Positions 7,793-14,918 of a DNA stretch of 23,156 bases are shown one piece after another. Origin of the DNA: Methanosarcinales archaeon (GTDB taxonomy: Archaea; Halobacteriota; Syntropharchaeia; Alkanophagales; Methanospirareceae). The stretch covers positions 1 to 23,156 of the forward strand of contig JAODGF010000024.1 in assembly GCA_025464645.1 (NCBI GenBank), given 5' to 3'. Made by a program: the position numbers and the translations under genes. Position 1 is the first letter of the stretch. Each line of letters starts with the position of its first letter. The notes below the pieces were generated by a model. It saw only the letters and a program-made list of their open reading frames with translations, made no database searches and was not told the DNA's origin.

Positions 7793-8769
7793 TTATGCTT
7801 CACCCGTGGATCTAAATATACATATATCATGTCTGCCGCCAAGTTTGCAGCGATGATGAGCAGCGTTATAATCATAAATGCACCCTGCAAGAGTGGATAA
7901 TCACGAACTAAAACCGCCTCATAGAGCAACCTTCCAACTCCTGGATATGCAAACACTGTCTCGACTAAAATCGTTCCCGTAATCATGAATCCTGCTATCA
8001 ATGCGATCATCGTGCTAATTGGAAGTAAGGCGTTCTTTAACGCATGTCTACGCATAATATACCCTTCCCGCAAGCCTTTTGCCCTTGCAGTCAGTATATA
8101 ATCCTCGCCCAATACGTTAAGCATCGAATTCCTTGTTAAAAGATATATTCCCCCAATGTGAGCAATCACAAGCGTTGCCGCGGGCAGAAGCAGGTGGTGC
8201 AATATATCTATAATCTCTTCAAATGATGTTGAGTAATCCATAAAAGGGGTTCGTGCACCTGATATTGGAAATAACCCTAAATCCACTCCAAATAGAATAA
8301 TAAAGAGCAGACCAAGGAAAAAAGAAGGAAAAGAGCTTAGAGAAAGAATAAAAGTAAGCAGCCCAGCATCCACCCTTTTCCCTTTCTTCCATGCAGAGAC
8401 TGCTCCTAACATAATTCCTGATGCCATGTAAATCACTGTTGAAGTGCCAACGAGAAGGAGCGTCCATTTTAAGCTCCCTCTTAATACATCCCACACGGGG
8501 GCATTGTAGTATATTGACCATCCGAGGTCTCCATGTAGAATATTGGCTATATAATCGTAGTATTGCATCGAAAGAGGCTTATCAAGTCCATAATATGAAA
8601 GCAGTTTTGCTTTAATCCCGGCATCCAACACAACAGGCATATCTGTGCTCGGATCGCCCGTCAGAAATGCAAATGGGTCACCGGGCATTATTCTTGGCAA
8701 GAAAAAGTTGAAGGAGAGAATTACGAAGATTATAATACCATAAGTGGCTATTTTTGTAATTTTGTGCAT
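7789..8769 (-). CDS. oppB: Oligopeptide/nickel ABC transporter permease, OppB-type
   Basis: Inner-membrane half-permease of the same importer, 326 aa. The N-terminal helix (about 8-27) leads into the family motif PRIMPGDPF. A large outside loop and five further helices follow. The EAA-like coupling loop reads DYILTARAKGL, and the C-terminus PLLQGAFMIITL is typical of OppB/DppB. Its start overlaps the 3' end of the upstream PGF-CTERM protein gene by 22 bp, an unusually long overlap in this operon but compatible with reinitiation. The stop couples to oppC (ATGA). The start is the one that gives the conserved N-terminal helix; no better alternative was seen. Confidence 0.9.
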   Translation of the reverse strand: MHKITKIATYGIIIFVILSFNFFLPRIMPGDPFAFLTGDPSTDMPVVLDAGIKAKLLSYYGLDKPLSMQYYDYIANILHGDLGWSIYYNAPVWDVLRGSLKWTLLLVGTSTVIYMASGIMLGAVSAWKKGKRVDAGLLTFILSLSSFPSFFLGLLFIILFGVDLGLFPISGARTPFMDYSTSFEEIIDILHHLLLPAATLVIAHIGGIYLLTRNSMLNVLGEDYILTARAKGLREGYIMRRHALKNALLPISTMIALIAGFMITGTILVETVFAYPGVGRLLYEAVLVRDYPLLQGAFMIITLLIIAANLAADMIYVYLDPRVKHK

Positions 8770-10031
8770 TTTATCCTGCTGTGTAAAAGTAGGTACGCTA
8801 CTGTAAAGAGTGCAGCAAAAACGGAGCTTCTCTCGAATCCCGGTAGCGCTGGCGTGGGTGTAGGCGTAGGTGTAGGTCTCGGAGAAGGTTTAGATGTAGG
8901 CGATGGCGTTACTAATAGAGTTGGTGTTGGAGTTATGTTTACTGCAAGTGTAGAAGTTGCAACGGGTGTAAGCGTTACGCTCCATATCCATGTGTGCATA
9001 TCTGATAATCCAGTTGTTGTGTTAGTTATGATTGCAGAGACGTTCCATGTTCCAATAACTGCATTCTTCGTAAAAACTGCTTCTGTTACACTCTCATTTG
9101 TTTGCACTTCTGTCCCATTTATTTGCCAGCTAATATCTACTATCTGGTTTACGCTGAGATTATACGTTCTTGACTCGCCTACCGTATTCTCCACAGTCGC
9201 TTCAACTGGGTTCCAAGTCGTTATGTTTGGAGCACAGATGGTAACTTCGCTACCTTTTTCTCCTACCACTATTTCGGTATCCCCCCCAATGTCATATTCA
9301 TTCCTGTCCTCATCTATAAGTATCCCTCTGAATGTGTATGTGCCCTCGGTGTCAGGTGCGGTCACCGTGTAAGTGAAAGAATGTCCGCCCCGCAATGTGA
9401 ACTCAACTGTGTTATCCTCGACTTCTACTGATTCTGGACTGAGTGTGGAGTCCTCATATACAAATCCTTCAGGAAGTGTCTCGACTACGTTGCCAAAGTA
9501 ACCATAATGCCATGCTTCAATTTCTATGGTGAAACTTTCACCAGCAGATACCGGTTCTTCAGGAAGTGTTCTTGTTGCCGTTGGTTCGGCTTCCTCTTCC
9601 ACCTCTTCTACCTCTATTTCCGTGTCACCGCCAACAACATATTCTTTCAGATTTATGTCTATGAGTATCCCGTTGAATGTATAAGTGCCTTCGGTATCAG
9701 GAGCCCTCACGTTGTAGGTGAAAGAGGATTCGCCAAGCAAATGGAATTTAACTGTGTTCGTATCGAGAAAATGACTTACTTGTCCGGGATCAATTGTTTC
9801 AGATCCTAAATATAAAAACCCTTCTGGAAGTGTTTCGTTTACATAACCAGTAGGACCATAATCTGATACATCAATACTTACGGTAAAAAATTCACCCGCA
9901 GATACCGATTCTGCGGGCAGTGTCCTCTTTGCTATTGATTCTGCACTTGCTATTCCCGCTGGCATTGTTAATACTGCCGTAAGTAACAGCATCGCTATCC
10001 CAGCTATCCTTTGCTTTCTTGCATCCTGCAT
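8748..10031 (-). CDS. Secreted PGF-CTERM-anchored repeat protein (two repeat domains plus PKD-like domain)
   Basis: Surface protein of 427 aa, probably exported and linked to a membrane lipid by archaeosortase A. Visible in order: signal peptide (about 1-30, ending IASA); two copies of a ~105-residue beta-rich repeat beginning RTLPxExVSAGE (34-142 and 151-257); a PKD/Ig-like domain (263-353) with SWQINGTEVQ and a GTWNVSAI strand; a Thr/Pro-rich linker (362-395); then LPGFE with a hydrophobic helix (402-417) and a basic tail, the PGF-CTERM signature. Several N-glycosylation sequons (NGT, NES, NTT) are present. It sits between its four-repeat relative and oppB. Role inferred: scaffold or anchor for the exported binding protein of this transporter. 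The repeat family name is not recognised; DUF11- or CARDB-like folds are possible. Confidence 0.8.
   Translation of the reverse strand: MQDARKQRIAGIAMLLLTAVLTMPAGIASAESIAKRTLPAESVSAGEFFTVSIDVSDYGPTGYVNETLPEGFLYLGSETIDPGQVSHFLDTNTVKFHLLGESSFTYNVRAPDTEGTYTFNGILIDINLKEYVVGGDTEIEVEEVEEEAEPTATRTLPEEPVSAGESFTIEIEAWHYGYFGNVVETLPEGFVYEDSTLSPESVEVEDNTVEFTLRGGHSFTYTVTAPDTEGTYTFRGILIDEDRNEYDIGGDTEIVVGEKGSEVTICAPNITTWNPVEATVENTVGESRTYNLSVNQIVDISWQINGTEVQTNESVTEAVFTKNAVIGTWNVSAIITNTTTGLSDMHTWIWSVTLTPVATSTLAVNITPTPTLLVTPSPTSKPSPRPTPTPTPTPALPGFERSSVFAALFTVAYLLLHSRIKCTKLQK
9261..9932 (-). repeat. Two tandem coding repeats (copies 5 and 6)
   Basis: Each unit encodes about 105 residues: RTLP...VSAGE..., an aromatic-glycine turn (DYG or HYG), ETLPEGF, then TNTVKF/DNTVEF, SFTYxVxAPDTEGTYTF and a closing GGDTEI strand. 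The approximate units are 9606-9932 and 9261-9581. They are the same family as the four units at 10073-11398, but more diverged from them than those are from each other. Confidence 0.75.
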
Positions 10032-10051
10032 CTAACAGCCCCCTCCTTCAC

Positions 10052-11506
10052 TCAGCGACAACATGCCATTCGCTCCTTTACCTCAATTTTCTTATCTACG
10101 CCCACTTCATATTCATTCAAGTCCGCATCTTTGAGTAGCCCGCTGAAGTAGTACGTGCCTTCGGTATCAGATGCCTTCACCGTATAGGTGAAAGAAGTTT
10201 CACCGAACAATGTGAACTTAACTGTATTATTTACTAGCACTACCGAGCCGGGATCAAGTGTGGACGCCACGTACACAAACCCTTCAGGAAGCGTTTCGAT
10301 TATCTGACAAAAGGTACCGTAACCACGCGCTTCTATACCTACGGTGAAATTTGCACCGGTGAATATAGGTACAGCGGGCAGTGTTCTTGCTGCCGTTGTT
10401 TCTTCTTCCTTCTCTTCCACTACAAGTTTCGCATCCCCGCCAACCTCATGTTCTTCTCCACTCACATCTATGAGTATCCCACTAAATGTGTACATGCCCT
10501 CTATATTCGATGCTGTTACGGTGTAATTAAAAGAAGCTTCACCGAACAAAGTGAACCTAACTGTGTTGTCTACCACCTCTACTGACTCTGGATCGAGTGT
10601 GGACGTCATATAACAAAACCCTGCTGGAAGCGTTTCAACTACTTGACCAGAGGCACCATAACCTGATGCTTCAATTCCTATGGTGAAATTTGCACCTGGC
10701 GATACTGGTTCTGCAGGCAGCGTTCTTGTTGCTGCTGGTGATTCTATAACCATTTCCTTATCCCCACCAACTTCATACTCTTTCAAGTCATCGTCTATGA
10801 GTATCCCGCTAAAATAGTAAGTGCCTCCGGTGTTAGAAGCAGTCACAGTGTAATTGAAAGAAGTTTCACCGAACAAAGTAAATTTGATTGTATTTGTCTC
10901 CTCATCAACCACCACCGAGCCAGGATTAAGTGTAGATGTCACATAACAAAACCCCGCTGGAAGTGTCTCGATTACCTGACCAAAGACACCATAACCCGAT
11001 GCTTCAATTCCTATGGTGAAATCTGCACCGGTGGATACTGGTTCTGCAGGCAGCGTTCTCGTTGCTATTGCTGTTGCCGCTTCTACTACAATTTCCTTAT
11101 CCCCATCAACTTCAGATTCGTTCAAATCGCCGCCTTTAATTATCCCGCTAAAGTTATATGTTCCCTCTGTGTGAGATGCCGCTACCGTATAATTGAAAGA
11201 AGTTTCACCAAGCAAATAGAACTTAACCGTATTGCCTACAACCTCTACTGAGTCGGGATCGAGTGTAGATGTCATGTAAGTAAACTCTTCAGGAAGTATT
11301 TCTATTACTTGACCACACATACCGTAACCCGATGCTTGAATTCTCACAGGAAAAAATTCACCTGCGGATACCGGTTCCGCAGGCAATGTCCTTGTTGCTG
11401 TTGCTGATTCCGCGGTTGCGAACTCTAACGCCACTGTTGGTACTGATGCTGCTGCAAATAACAGCAACAATATTACTAATAGCGGTCTTACTTTGCTCTT
11501 TTTCAT
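10052..11506 (-). CDS. Secreted four-repeat protein without a visible membrane anchor
   Basis: Predicted exported protein of 484 aa. A signal peptide (about 1-33, ending TAES) is followed by four tandem copies of the repeat also found in the next gene (37-142, 147-255, 258-365, 371-478). The chain then ends abruptly at KERMACCR. Repeats carry RTLPAEPVS, GYG, ETLPAGF, a TSTLDPxSV strand, FTLFGETSFNYTV and a GTYxFSGI strand. There is no transmembrane helix, PGF motif or sorting signal, so it is either released or held by another protein. It lies 28 bp after the solute-binding protein and 20 bp before its PGF-CTERM relative. The C-terminal Cys pair is odd and could form a disulfide (inference). 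A GGAGGG ribosome-binding site precedes the ATG. Confidence 0.78.
   Translation of the reverse strand: MKKSKVRPLLVILLLLFAAASVPTVALEFATAESATATRTLPAEPVSAGEFFPVRIQASGYGMCGQVIEILPEEFTYMTSTLDPDSVEVVGNTVKFYLLGETSFNYTVAASHTEGTYNFSGIIKGGDLNESEVDGDKEIVVEAATAIATRTLPAEPVSTGADFTIGIEASGYGVFGQVIETLPAGFCYVTSTLNPGSVVVDEETNTIKFTLFGETSFNYTVTASNTGGTYYFSGILIDDDLKEYEVGGDKEMVIESPAATRTLPAEPVSPGANFTIGIEASGYGASGQVVETLPAGFCYMTSTLDPESVEVVDNTVRFTLFGEASFNYTVTASNIEGMYTFSGILIDVSGEEHEVGGDAKLVVEEKEEETTAARTLPAVPIFTGANFTVGIEARGYGTFCQIIETLPEGFVYVASTLDPGSVVLVNNTVKFTLFGETSFTYTVKASDTEGTYYFSGLLKDADLNEYEVGVDKKIEVKERMACCR
10073..11398 (-). repeat. Four tandem ~320-bp coding repeats
   Basis: The units are about 11081-11398, 10742-11068, 10412-10735 and 10073-10396. 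At protein level units 2 and 3 are nearly identical over long stretches (for example TIGIEASGYG and ETLPAGFCY in both), which suggests recent duplication or gene conversion. They are coding repeats, not a CRISPR array or satellite. Confidence 0.8.
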
Positions 11507-11534
11507 TTTTTATCTTTTGCCCTCCATGATTTTT

Positions 11535-13214
11535 CTACTGGAAATATAATATTATCACCTTTATCGCTTGCTCTTTTGTTATCTTACCGTCAAAGTAGTC
11601 CTGAATAGCGTCTATTACTTCGCTTCTATCAATTATGGCATTTTCGTCACTATCATATCTCCATGGATCAAACATGAAGATGAGTTTGTTCATCTCGATT
11701 GGAATACCCTGACCTACGCCATTCTTCGTGAAGAACCAGGTGTCAAGCTTTTCTGGGTTGTACACACAGCACATCTTTGGATGATAGAGGGCATATACCG
11801 GAAGGTCATCTGCGATTATTTCTTGAAGTTGATATATACGTGATTTACGCTGCTCATAATCGAGTATTTTCTTCTGCTCTTCATACAGGGATTGATATGC
11901 AGGATTATCGTATATTGTTGCAGGCCAATCTGGCTGTATAGTCGGTTTAACGATTCCGCCGTGACCACTTATTGCAAGGTGAAAATTGCCTGCTTTAAGG
12001 ATTGCATCTACGGTGCCCCAATCCATCGCTTTTACATCTACCCTTATCCCCACCTTCTCCAATTGCGATTGTATAAGATATGCTTCACCTGTATATCTAC
12101 CAACAGTAATCAGCTCGAATTCAAGGTCTCCACCTTCCGGATATTCTCTTATTCCATCGCTGTCGGTGTCGAAGAACCCCAGCGAATCGAGTGTTGCGTT
12201 AGCCTCCGCTGGATTGTATTCATAGCTTGGAAGATCTGGATTATACCACTCCGACTCAGGATGAATTATTCCAGTATTCGCTGGTATTCCATATCCGTGT
12301 AAGACCTGTTCAACGATTTCAGTTCTATTTATTCCATAGGCTATTGCTTTTCTGAAATCAGCGTTGTTTGTGGGATACTCGTGGTAGTTGAAAATTAAAT
12401 TCAATACCCAATAGCTTGGACCCCATTTAGTCTCGAATTCCGGATTGCTTTCGAACCCAGATGCCGCTTCCGCGCTTATTCCCCAGAAACTGGCTTCATC
12501 TATATCGCCAGTTGCTAATGCTGCCGCAGGGTCACTAACTGTCATAGAAATGAATTTGTCAATGATGGGTTCGCCCTTGAAGCATTTACGATTTGCCTCG
12601 TACAAATAAGACCCCTCTGCTTTATTGTATTCCAGAAGTTTTAAAGGACCTGTTCCCATAACCGCATCATCTCCAGTAAATGTTTTTGGATCTGACACAT
12701 CCTCCCATATATGCTCCGGGATTATCACTACATGCCCGACGGTAAAGTCCAGGAAGTCTGCATCAGGTTCATTTAAATGAAATGCTACTGTATAAGGGTC
12801 TAATACCTCAACTTTTTCTATATGTGCCAGTGAAATCCATGCGAATGGATGCTCTTTCATGTATTCAAAGGAGAACTTCACGTCATCTGCGGTAAACGGC
12901 TCTCCATCGCTCCATGTCACACCACGATGAAGGGAAAAAGTCCATATCTTACCGTCATAAGACTTACTCCAACTATCCGCAAGCCAGGGTATTACGCCAT
13001 TTTCATCCTTCCAGGTCAGCGTATCAAATATAAAGCTCATCCTGATATAACCCGGTCCCCTCGGATAGAATCCAAATGGAGAGGGGTATCCCCAATCACC
13101 AGAGGGAGCACCAACTCCTACCTTTACTATTCTTTCTCCCGATGCAACTGCCATTCCACTGAAAGCACTGCATAGAAGCATCGCTAAACAAAATATAGCT
13201 ATAATTTTCTTCAT
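11535..13214 (-). CDS. Family-5 extracellular solute-binding protein with dockerin-like C-terminal tail
   Basis: Exported binding component (SBP_bac_5; OppA/DppA/NikA class) of the co-encoded OppBCDF importer, 559 aa. A signal peptide spans about 1-25 with no lipobox cysteine. Family hallmarks follow: VIPWLADSW, DGKIWTFSLHRGV (about 88-100), SDGEPFTADDVKFSF (about 102-116), MGTGPLKL and TDSDGIREYPEGG. After the binding domain, residues about 520-559 carry an EF-hand-like loop, DSDENAIIDRSE, plus DYFDGKITKEQAIKVI, resembling a degenerate dockerin pair. No PGF-CTERM or membrane helix is present. The ATG at 13214 overlaps the stop of the 23-aa microprotein (ATGA) and follows GGAGGTG at 13-nt spacing. 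Substrate undecided: peptide or nickel/metallophore. Confidence 0.88.
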   Translation of the reverse strand: MKKIIAIFCLAMLLCSAFSGMAVASGERIVKVGVGAPSGDWGYPSPFGFYPRGPGYIRMSFIFDTLTWKDENGVIPWLADSWSKSYDGKIWTFSLHRGVTWSDGEPFTADDVKFSFEYMKEHPFAWISLAHIEKVEVLDPYTVAFHLNEPDADFLDFTVGHVVIIPEHIWEDVSDPKTFTGDDAVMGTGPLKLLEYNKAEGSYLYEANRKCFKGEPIIDKFISMTVSDPAAALATGDIDEASFWGISAEAASGFESNPEFETKWGPSYWVLNLIFNYHEYPTNNADFRKAIAYGINRTEIVEQVLHGYGIPANTGIIHPESEWYNPDLPSYEYNPAEANATLDSLGFFDTDSDGIREYPEGGDLEFELITVGRYTGEAYLIQSQLEKVGIRVDVKAMDWGTVDAILKAGNFHLAISGHGGIVKPTIQPDWPATIYDNPAYQSLYEEQKKILDYEQRKSRIYQLQEIIADDLPVYALYHPKMCCVYNPEKLDTWFFTKNGVGQGIPIEMNKLIFMFDPWRYDSDENAIIDRSEVIDAIQDYFDGKITKEQAIKVIILYFQ

Positions 13215-13282
13215 TTCCTTTTTTTCGCACCTCCTTTTGCTTTTTTATTTTTATTCCACCTTTTTACAAATCCTATTCTCAT
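13211..13282 (-). CDS. Basic 23-aa microprotein upstream of the binding protein
   Basis: Short open frame starting MRIGFVKRWN, with ten Lys and three Arg in 23 residues and no Asp or Glu. Support for translation is positional. A perfect GGAGGTGA lies at 13292-13299, nine bases before its ATG. The ATG overlaps the stop of the 37-aa frame (ATGA), and its own stop overlaps the ATG of the solute-binding protein (ATGA). It could be a leader peptide coupling translation into the transporter, or a small RNA- or membrane-binding peptide. No family recognised. The function is unknown and the product may be unstable. Confidence 0.5.
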   Translation of the reverse strand: MRIGFVKRWNKNKKAKGGAKKRK

Positions 13283-13392
13283 CTTTTCATATCACCTCCT
13301 TTATTTTTTCCGCCATGGCTTTTTGCATAGGCAAAAAGCTCAATACTGGGATTCCACCCAGCCCGGCATATATTCTCTTTTTCCACTTCCAT
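13279..13392 (-). CDS. 37-aa microprotein between flavin reductase and binding-protein genes
   Basis: Short open frame beginning MEVEKENICR and containing GWNPSIELFAYAKSHGG, a mixed-composition sequence unlike random A/T-rich leader. A perfect GGAGGTGA (13404-13411) overlaps the flavin reductase stop codon and sits 11 nt before the ATG. The stop is shared with the next microprotein start as ATGA. It lies within the operon, 18 bp after the upstream gene. The single Cys9 and central aromatic residues could bind a ligand, but nothing is recognised. Alternatives are a regulatory leader peptide or the remnant of a longer gene. Confidence 0.5.
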   Translation of the reverse strand: MEVEKENICRAGWNPSIELFAYAKSHGGKNKGGDMKR

Positions 13393-13403
13393 TTTTTTCT
13401 TTG

Positions 13404-13411
13404 TCACCTCC
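13404..13411 (-). promoter_or_regulatory. Consensus Shine-Dalgarno for the 37-aa microprotein
   Basis: GGAGGTGA, a full anti-16S match, overlaps the last base of the flavin reductase TAG. It is one of three near-identical sites within 185 bp (13404-13411, 13292-13299, 13228-13234), each placed before a start codon. This is the main evidence that the two tiny frames are real. Confidence 0.7.
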
Positions 13412-13992
13412 TATTTACCGCCTATAAACATCTCAGCATACTTCCGATAATCTCCTGTTCCCTTAGGCACGGTATAATACATCCCTTCATCACCAGGCAT
13501 CATTGAAAGAGGTCTCGCCGCTTCAAAGTCCATATCACCATTTTTGAAGTATTGGTCATCGGCTTCGAGATGCACGACTTTCCCGATGATAATTGAATAC
13601 TTTCCCTCTTCGATTATCTCCTTATCTAAAATACATTCCATCCATGCGATGCACCCTTCAATGGAAGGTGCTTTGATTTTTTTCGATTGTCTTTCTTTTA
13701 GTTTCGCCTCCACGAATTCATCCACCTCTTTTGGATAGTTCCGTGAGCAGATCATCACCTCCTCCACAAGGTCAGCAGAGGGAACATTTATCACGAATTC
13801 TTTTGTCTCTCGGATGTTATCCAGTGTATCCCTTTTGATCCATGATGCAATAGCTATCAGGTCCAACGGTCTTAATATCGGCATTACGTTTGCATATGGT
13901 GCTATGTTCCTGATACCTTCCTTGCTAACTGTGGAGATCAATACTACGGGCATTGGAATTGCCTGTTCCCTTTTATTTGGTGCTAATATCAT
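13411..13992 (-). CDS. Flavin reductase-like FMN-binding protein
   Basis: Cytoplasmic protein of 193 aa, of the FMN-binding split-barrel flavin reductase family (DIM6/NTAB type). Characteristic pieces are PMPVVLISTVSKEG near residues 13-26, NIAPYANVMPI (about 29-39), KEFVINVPSADLVE and a later ECILDKEI/IIIGKVVHLEAD strand pair. Members reduce free flavin with NAD(P)H or act as flavin-binding electron carriers; the specific reaction is unknown here. Its ATG overlaps the FmdE-family stop (ATGA), and its stop lies inside the ribosome-binding site of the next small frame, so it is firmly inside the operon. A flavoprotein beside an FmdE-type Zn protein and an ABC importer might reduce an imported metal complex or ligand (inference). 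Confidence 0.82.
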   Translation of the reverse strand: MILAPNKREQAIPMPVVLISTVSKEGIRNIAPYANVMPILRPLDLIAIASWIKRDTLDNIRETKEFVINVPSADLVEEVMICSRNYPKEVDEFVEAKLKERQSKKIKAPSIEGCIAWMECILDKEIIEEGKYSIIIGKVVHLEADDQYFKNGDMDFEAARPLSMMPGDEGMYYTVPKGTGDYRKYAEMFIGGK

Positions 13993-14711
13993 TTCTTACT
14001 CACTCCAACTTTTTTAATTCCCGTCCCATTCATCTCGTAATACTCAGCGGCTGCGCAAGGAATGCAGGCAGGCTTGCCATCTCTTTCCTTTAAGCGAGTT
14101 GCCATGACCTTTTCACCGCAAAATGCGCATTTCGTTGACGAGAATATTGGAGCGTACTCAGGCAACTGTATCGTTTTACGGTCAATTCTAAACATTTCAT
14201 CCTCTGGCACTTCCAGCATATCGAAAGACATCTCTGTGAACAATTGCATTAGCCTTCTCATCTCCTCTTCTGTTCCTTCTTCTCTCCGGACAACAATTTT
14301 ATCAAACAACGAGTTCGCCTCGGGATATTTTTCCGCGATAGAGTCATCAAAATCAGAATTAAGTGCGATTCTTATCGCCGTTCCATCTCTTCGCGCTACG
14401 GTTACCGCTGTTTTCCCATAATCTCTAAATATAAGACCATTGTTCCCGAAAGTACAGCCAGTTACGAGTTGAATGCCATCACTGAAGCAGTTATTAGTCT
14501 CGACAATTGCTACGATTTCTTCCATACCTGTGTTTCTTATCCCCAATTCGCGCATGGCAATATAGCCCGCCTTGACACCGTATGCAGAATAGCTACAGAA
14601 ATGCCCGTGCAATTCACCGCTTTTCTTAAGTAATCCTTTTAAGTCCCCTTTTTCTATTAATTCTTCTATGTCTTTTCTAAATGGATTCCTTGCCCTTTCA
14701 TTTTTCTCCAT
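13989..14711 (-). CDS. FmdE-family protein with C-terminal zinc ribbon
   Basis: The 240-aa protein belongs to the FmdE (formylmethanofuran dehydrogenase subunit E-like) family, whose stand-alone members are not proven enzyme subunits. The FmdE domain includes HGHFC (35-39), an NNCFSDGI segment with Cys75 and VTGCTFGNNG with Cys86. These conserved His/Cys residues bind a metal in the family. A C-terminal four-cysteine ribbon follows: CAFC (195-198) and CIPC (216-219). It is the first gene of the long operon; a strong BRE/TATA lies at 14789-14805. The ATG at 14711 is the only possible start because an in-frame stop lies at 14724-14726. It is coupled to the flavin reductase by ATGA. Role inferred: metal or cofactor handling linked to the transporter. 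Confidence 0.85.
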   Translation of the reverse strand: MEKNERARNPFRKDIEELIEKGDLKGLLKKSGELHGHFCSYSAYGVKAGYIAMRELGIRNTGMEEIVAIVETNNCFSDGIQLVTGCTFGNNGLIFRDYGKTAVTVARRDGTAIRIALNSDFDDSIAEKYPEANSLFDKIVVRREEGTEEEMRRLMQLFTEMSFDMLEVPEDEMFRIDRKTIQLPEYAPIFSSTKCAFCGEKVMATRLKERDGKPACIPCAAAEYYEMNGTGIKKVGVSKK

Positions 14712-14918
14712 CTTCTCTTTCGCTCATACTTATTCCTTTTTTGCCTCCTTAATTTTATTAATTCCTGTTTTAAAATGACATTTGATAACATATATAAGCT
14801 TTTCGATATTTTTTTGTATTCATAAAAACCCAATTTTATCGCTATCAAGCGCTTTCAAAGGTCGCAAAAATTGTAGAAAATCACTATGATCCAAGAGAGA
14901 GCAAGACGGATGTGTTCA
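14712..14918. other. Intergenic region between cbiO and the fmdE-like operon
   Basis: The left half is the A/T-rich promoter and leader of the fmdE-like operon. The right half (about 14840-14918) is less A/T-rich and has an open plus-strand frame (KIVENHYDPRESKTDVF) with no start codon, which may be leftover coding sequence. No RNA gene or terminator hairpin was recognised. Confidence 0.4.
14789..14805 (-). promoter_or_regulatory. Strong BRE/TATA promoter of the fmdE-like/opp operon
   Basis: On the minus strand this reads CGAAAAGCTTATATATG, a near-ideal archaeal BRE plus TATA box. Transcription would start near 14765, giving a leader of about 55 nt that contains GGAGG at 14744-14748. It is the only convincing promoter found upstream of the eleven closely spaced genes ending at 5089. 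Confidence 0.7.

Noticed and set aside
8764..9372. 202-aa plus-strand open frame rich in Gly-Val repeats
   Set aside because: It is the antisense shadow of the Thr/Pro-rich linker and PKD-like region of the PGF-CTERM protein; the minus-strand reading has a signal peptide, domains and an anchor, so the plus frame has no independent support.
10073..11398. Regularly spaced repeats that could suggest a CRISPR array
   Set aside because: The period is about 320 bp, the units are diverged and fully coding in one frame; no 25-40 bp direct repeats with unique spacers are present here or elsewhere in the window.
8748..11506. The two repeat proteins as one gene split by a frameshift
   Set aside because: The downstream gene has its own GGAGGG site, ATG and complete signal peptide after a 20-bp gap, and the upstream gene ends cleanly after a full repeat, so two separate secreted proteins are more likely.
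14698..14727. Nine-codon frame (ATG 14727) overlapping the fmdE-like start
   Set aside because: Too short to judge; it ends inside the fmdE-like gene, not at its start, and the GGAGG upstream is 16 nt away, so coupling is not convincing.
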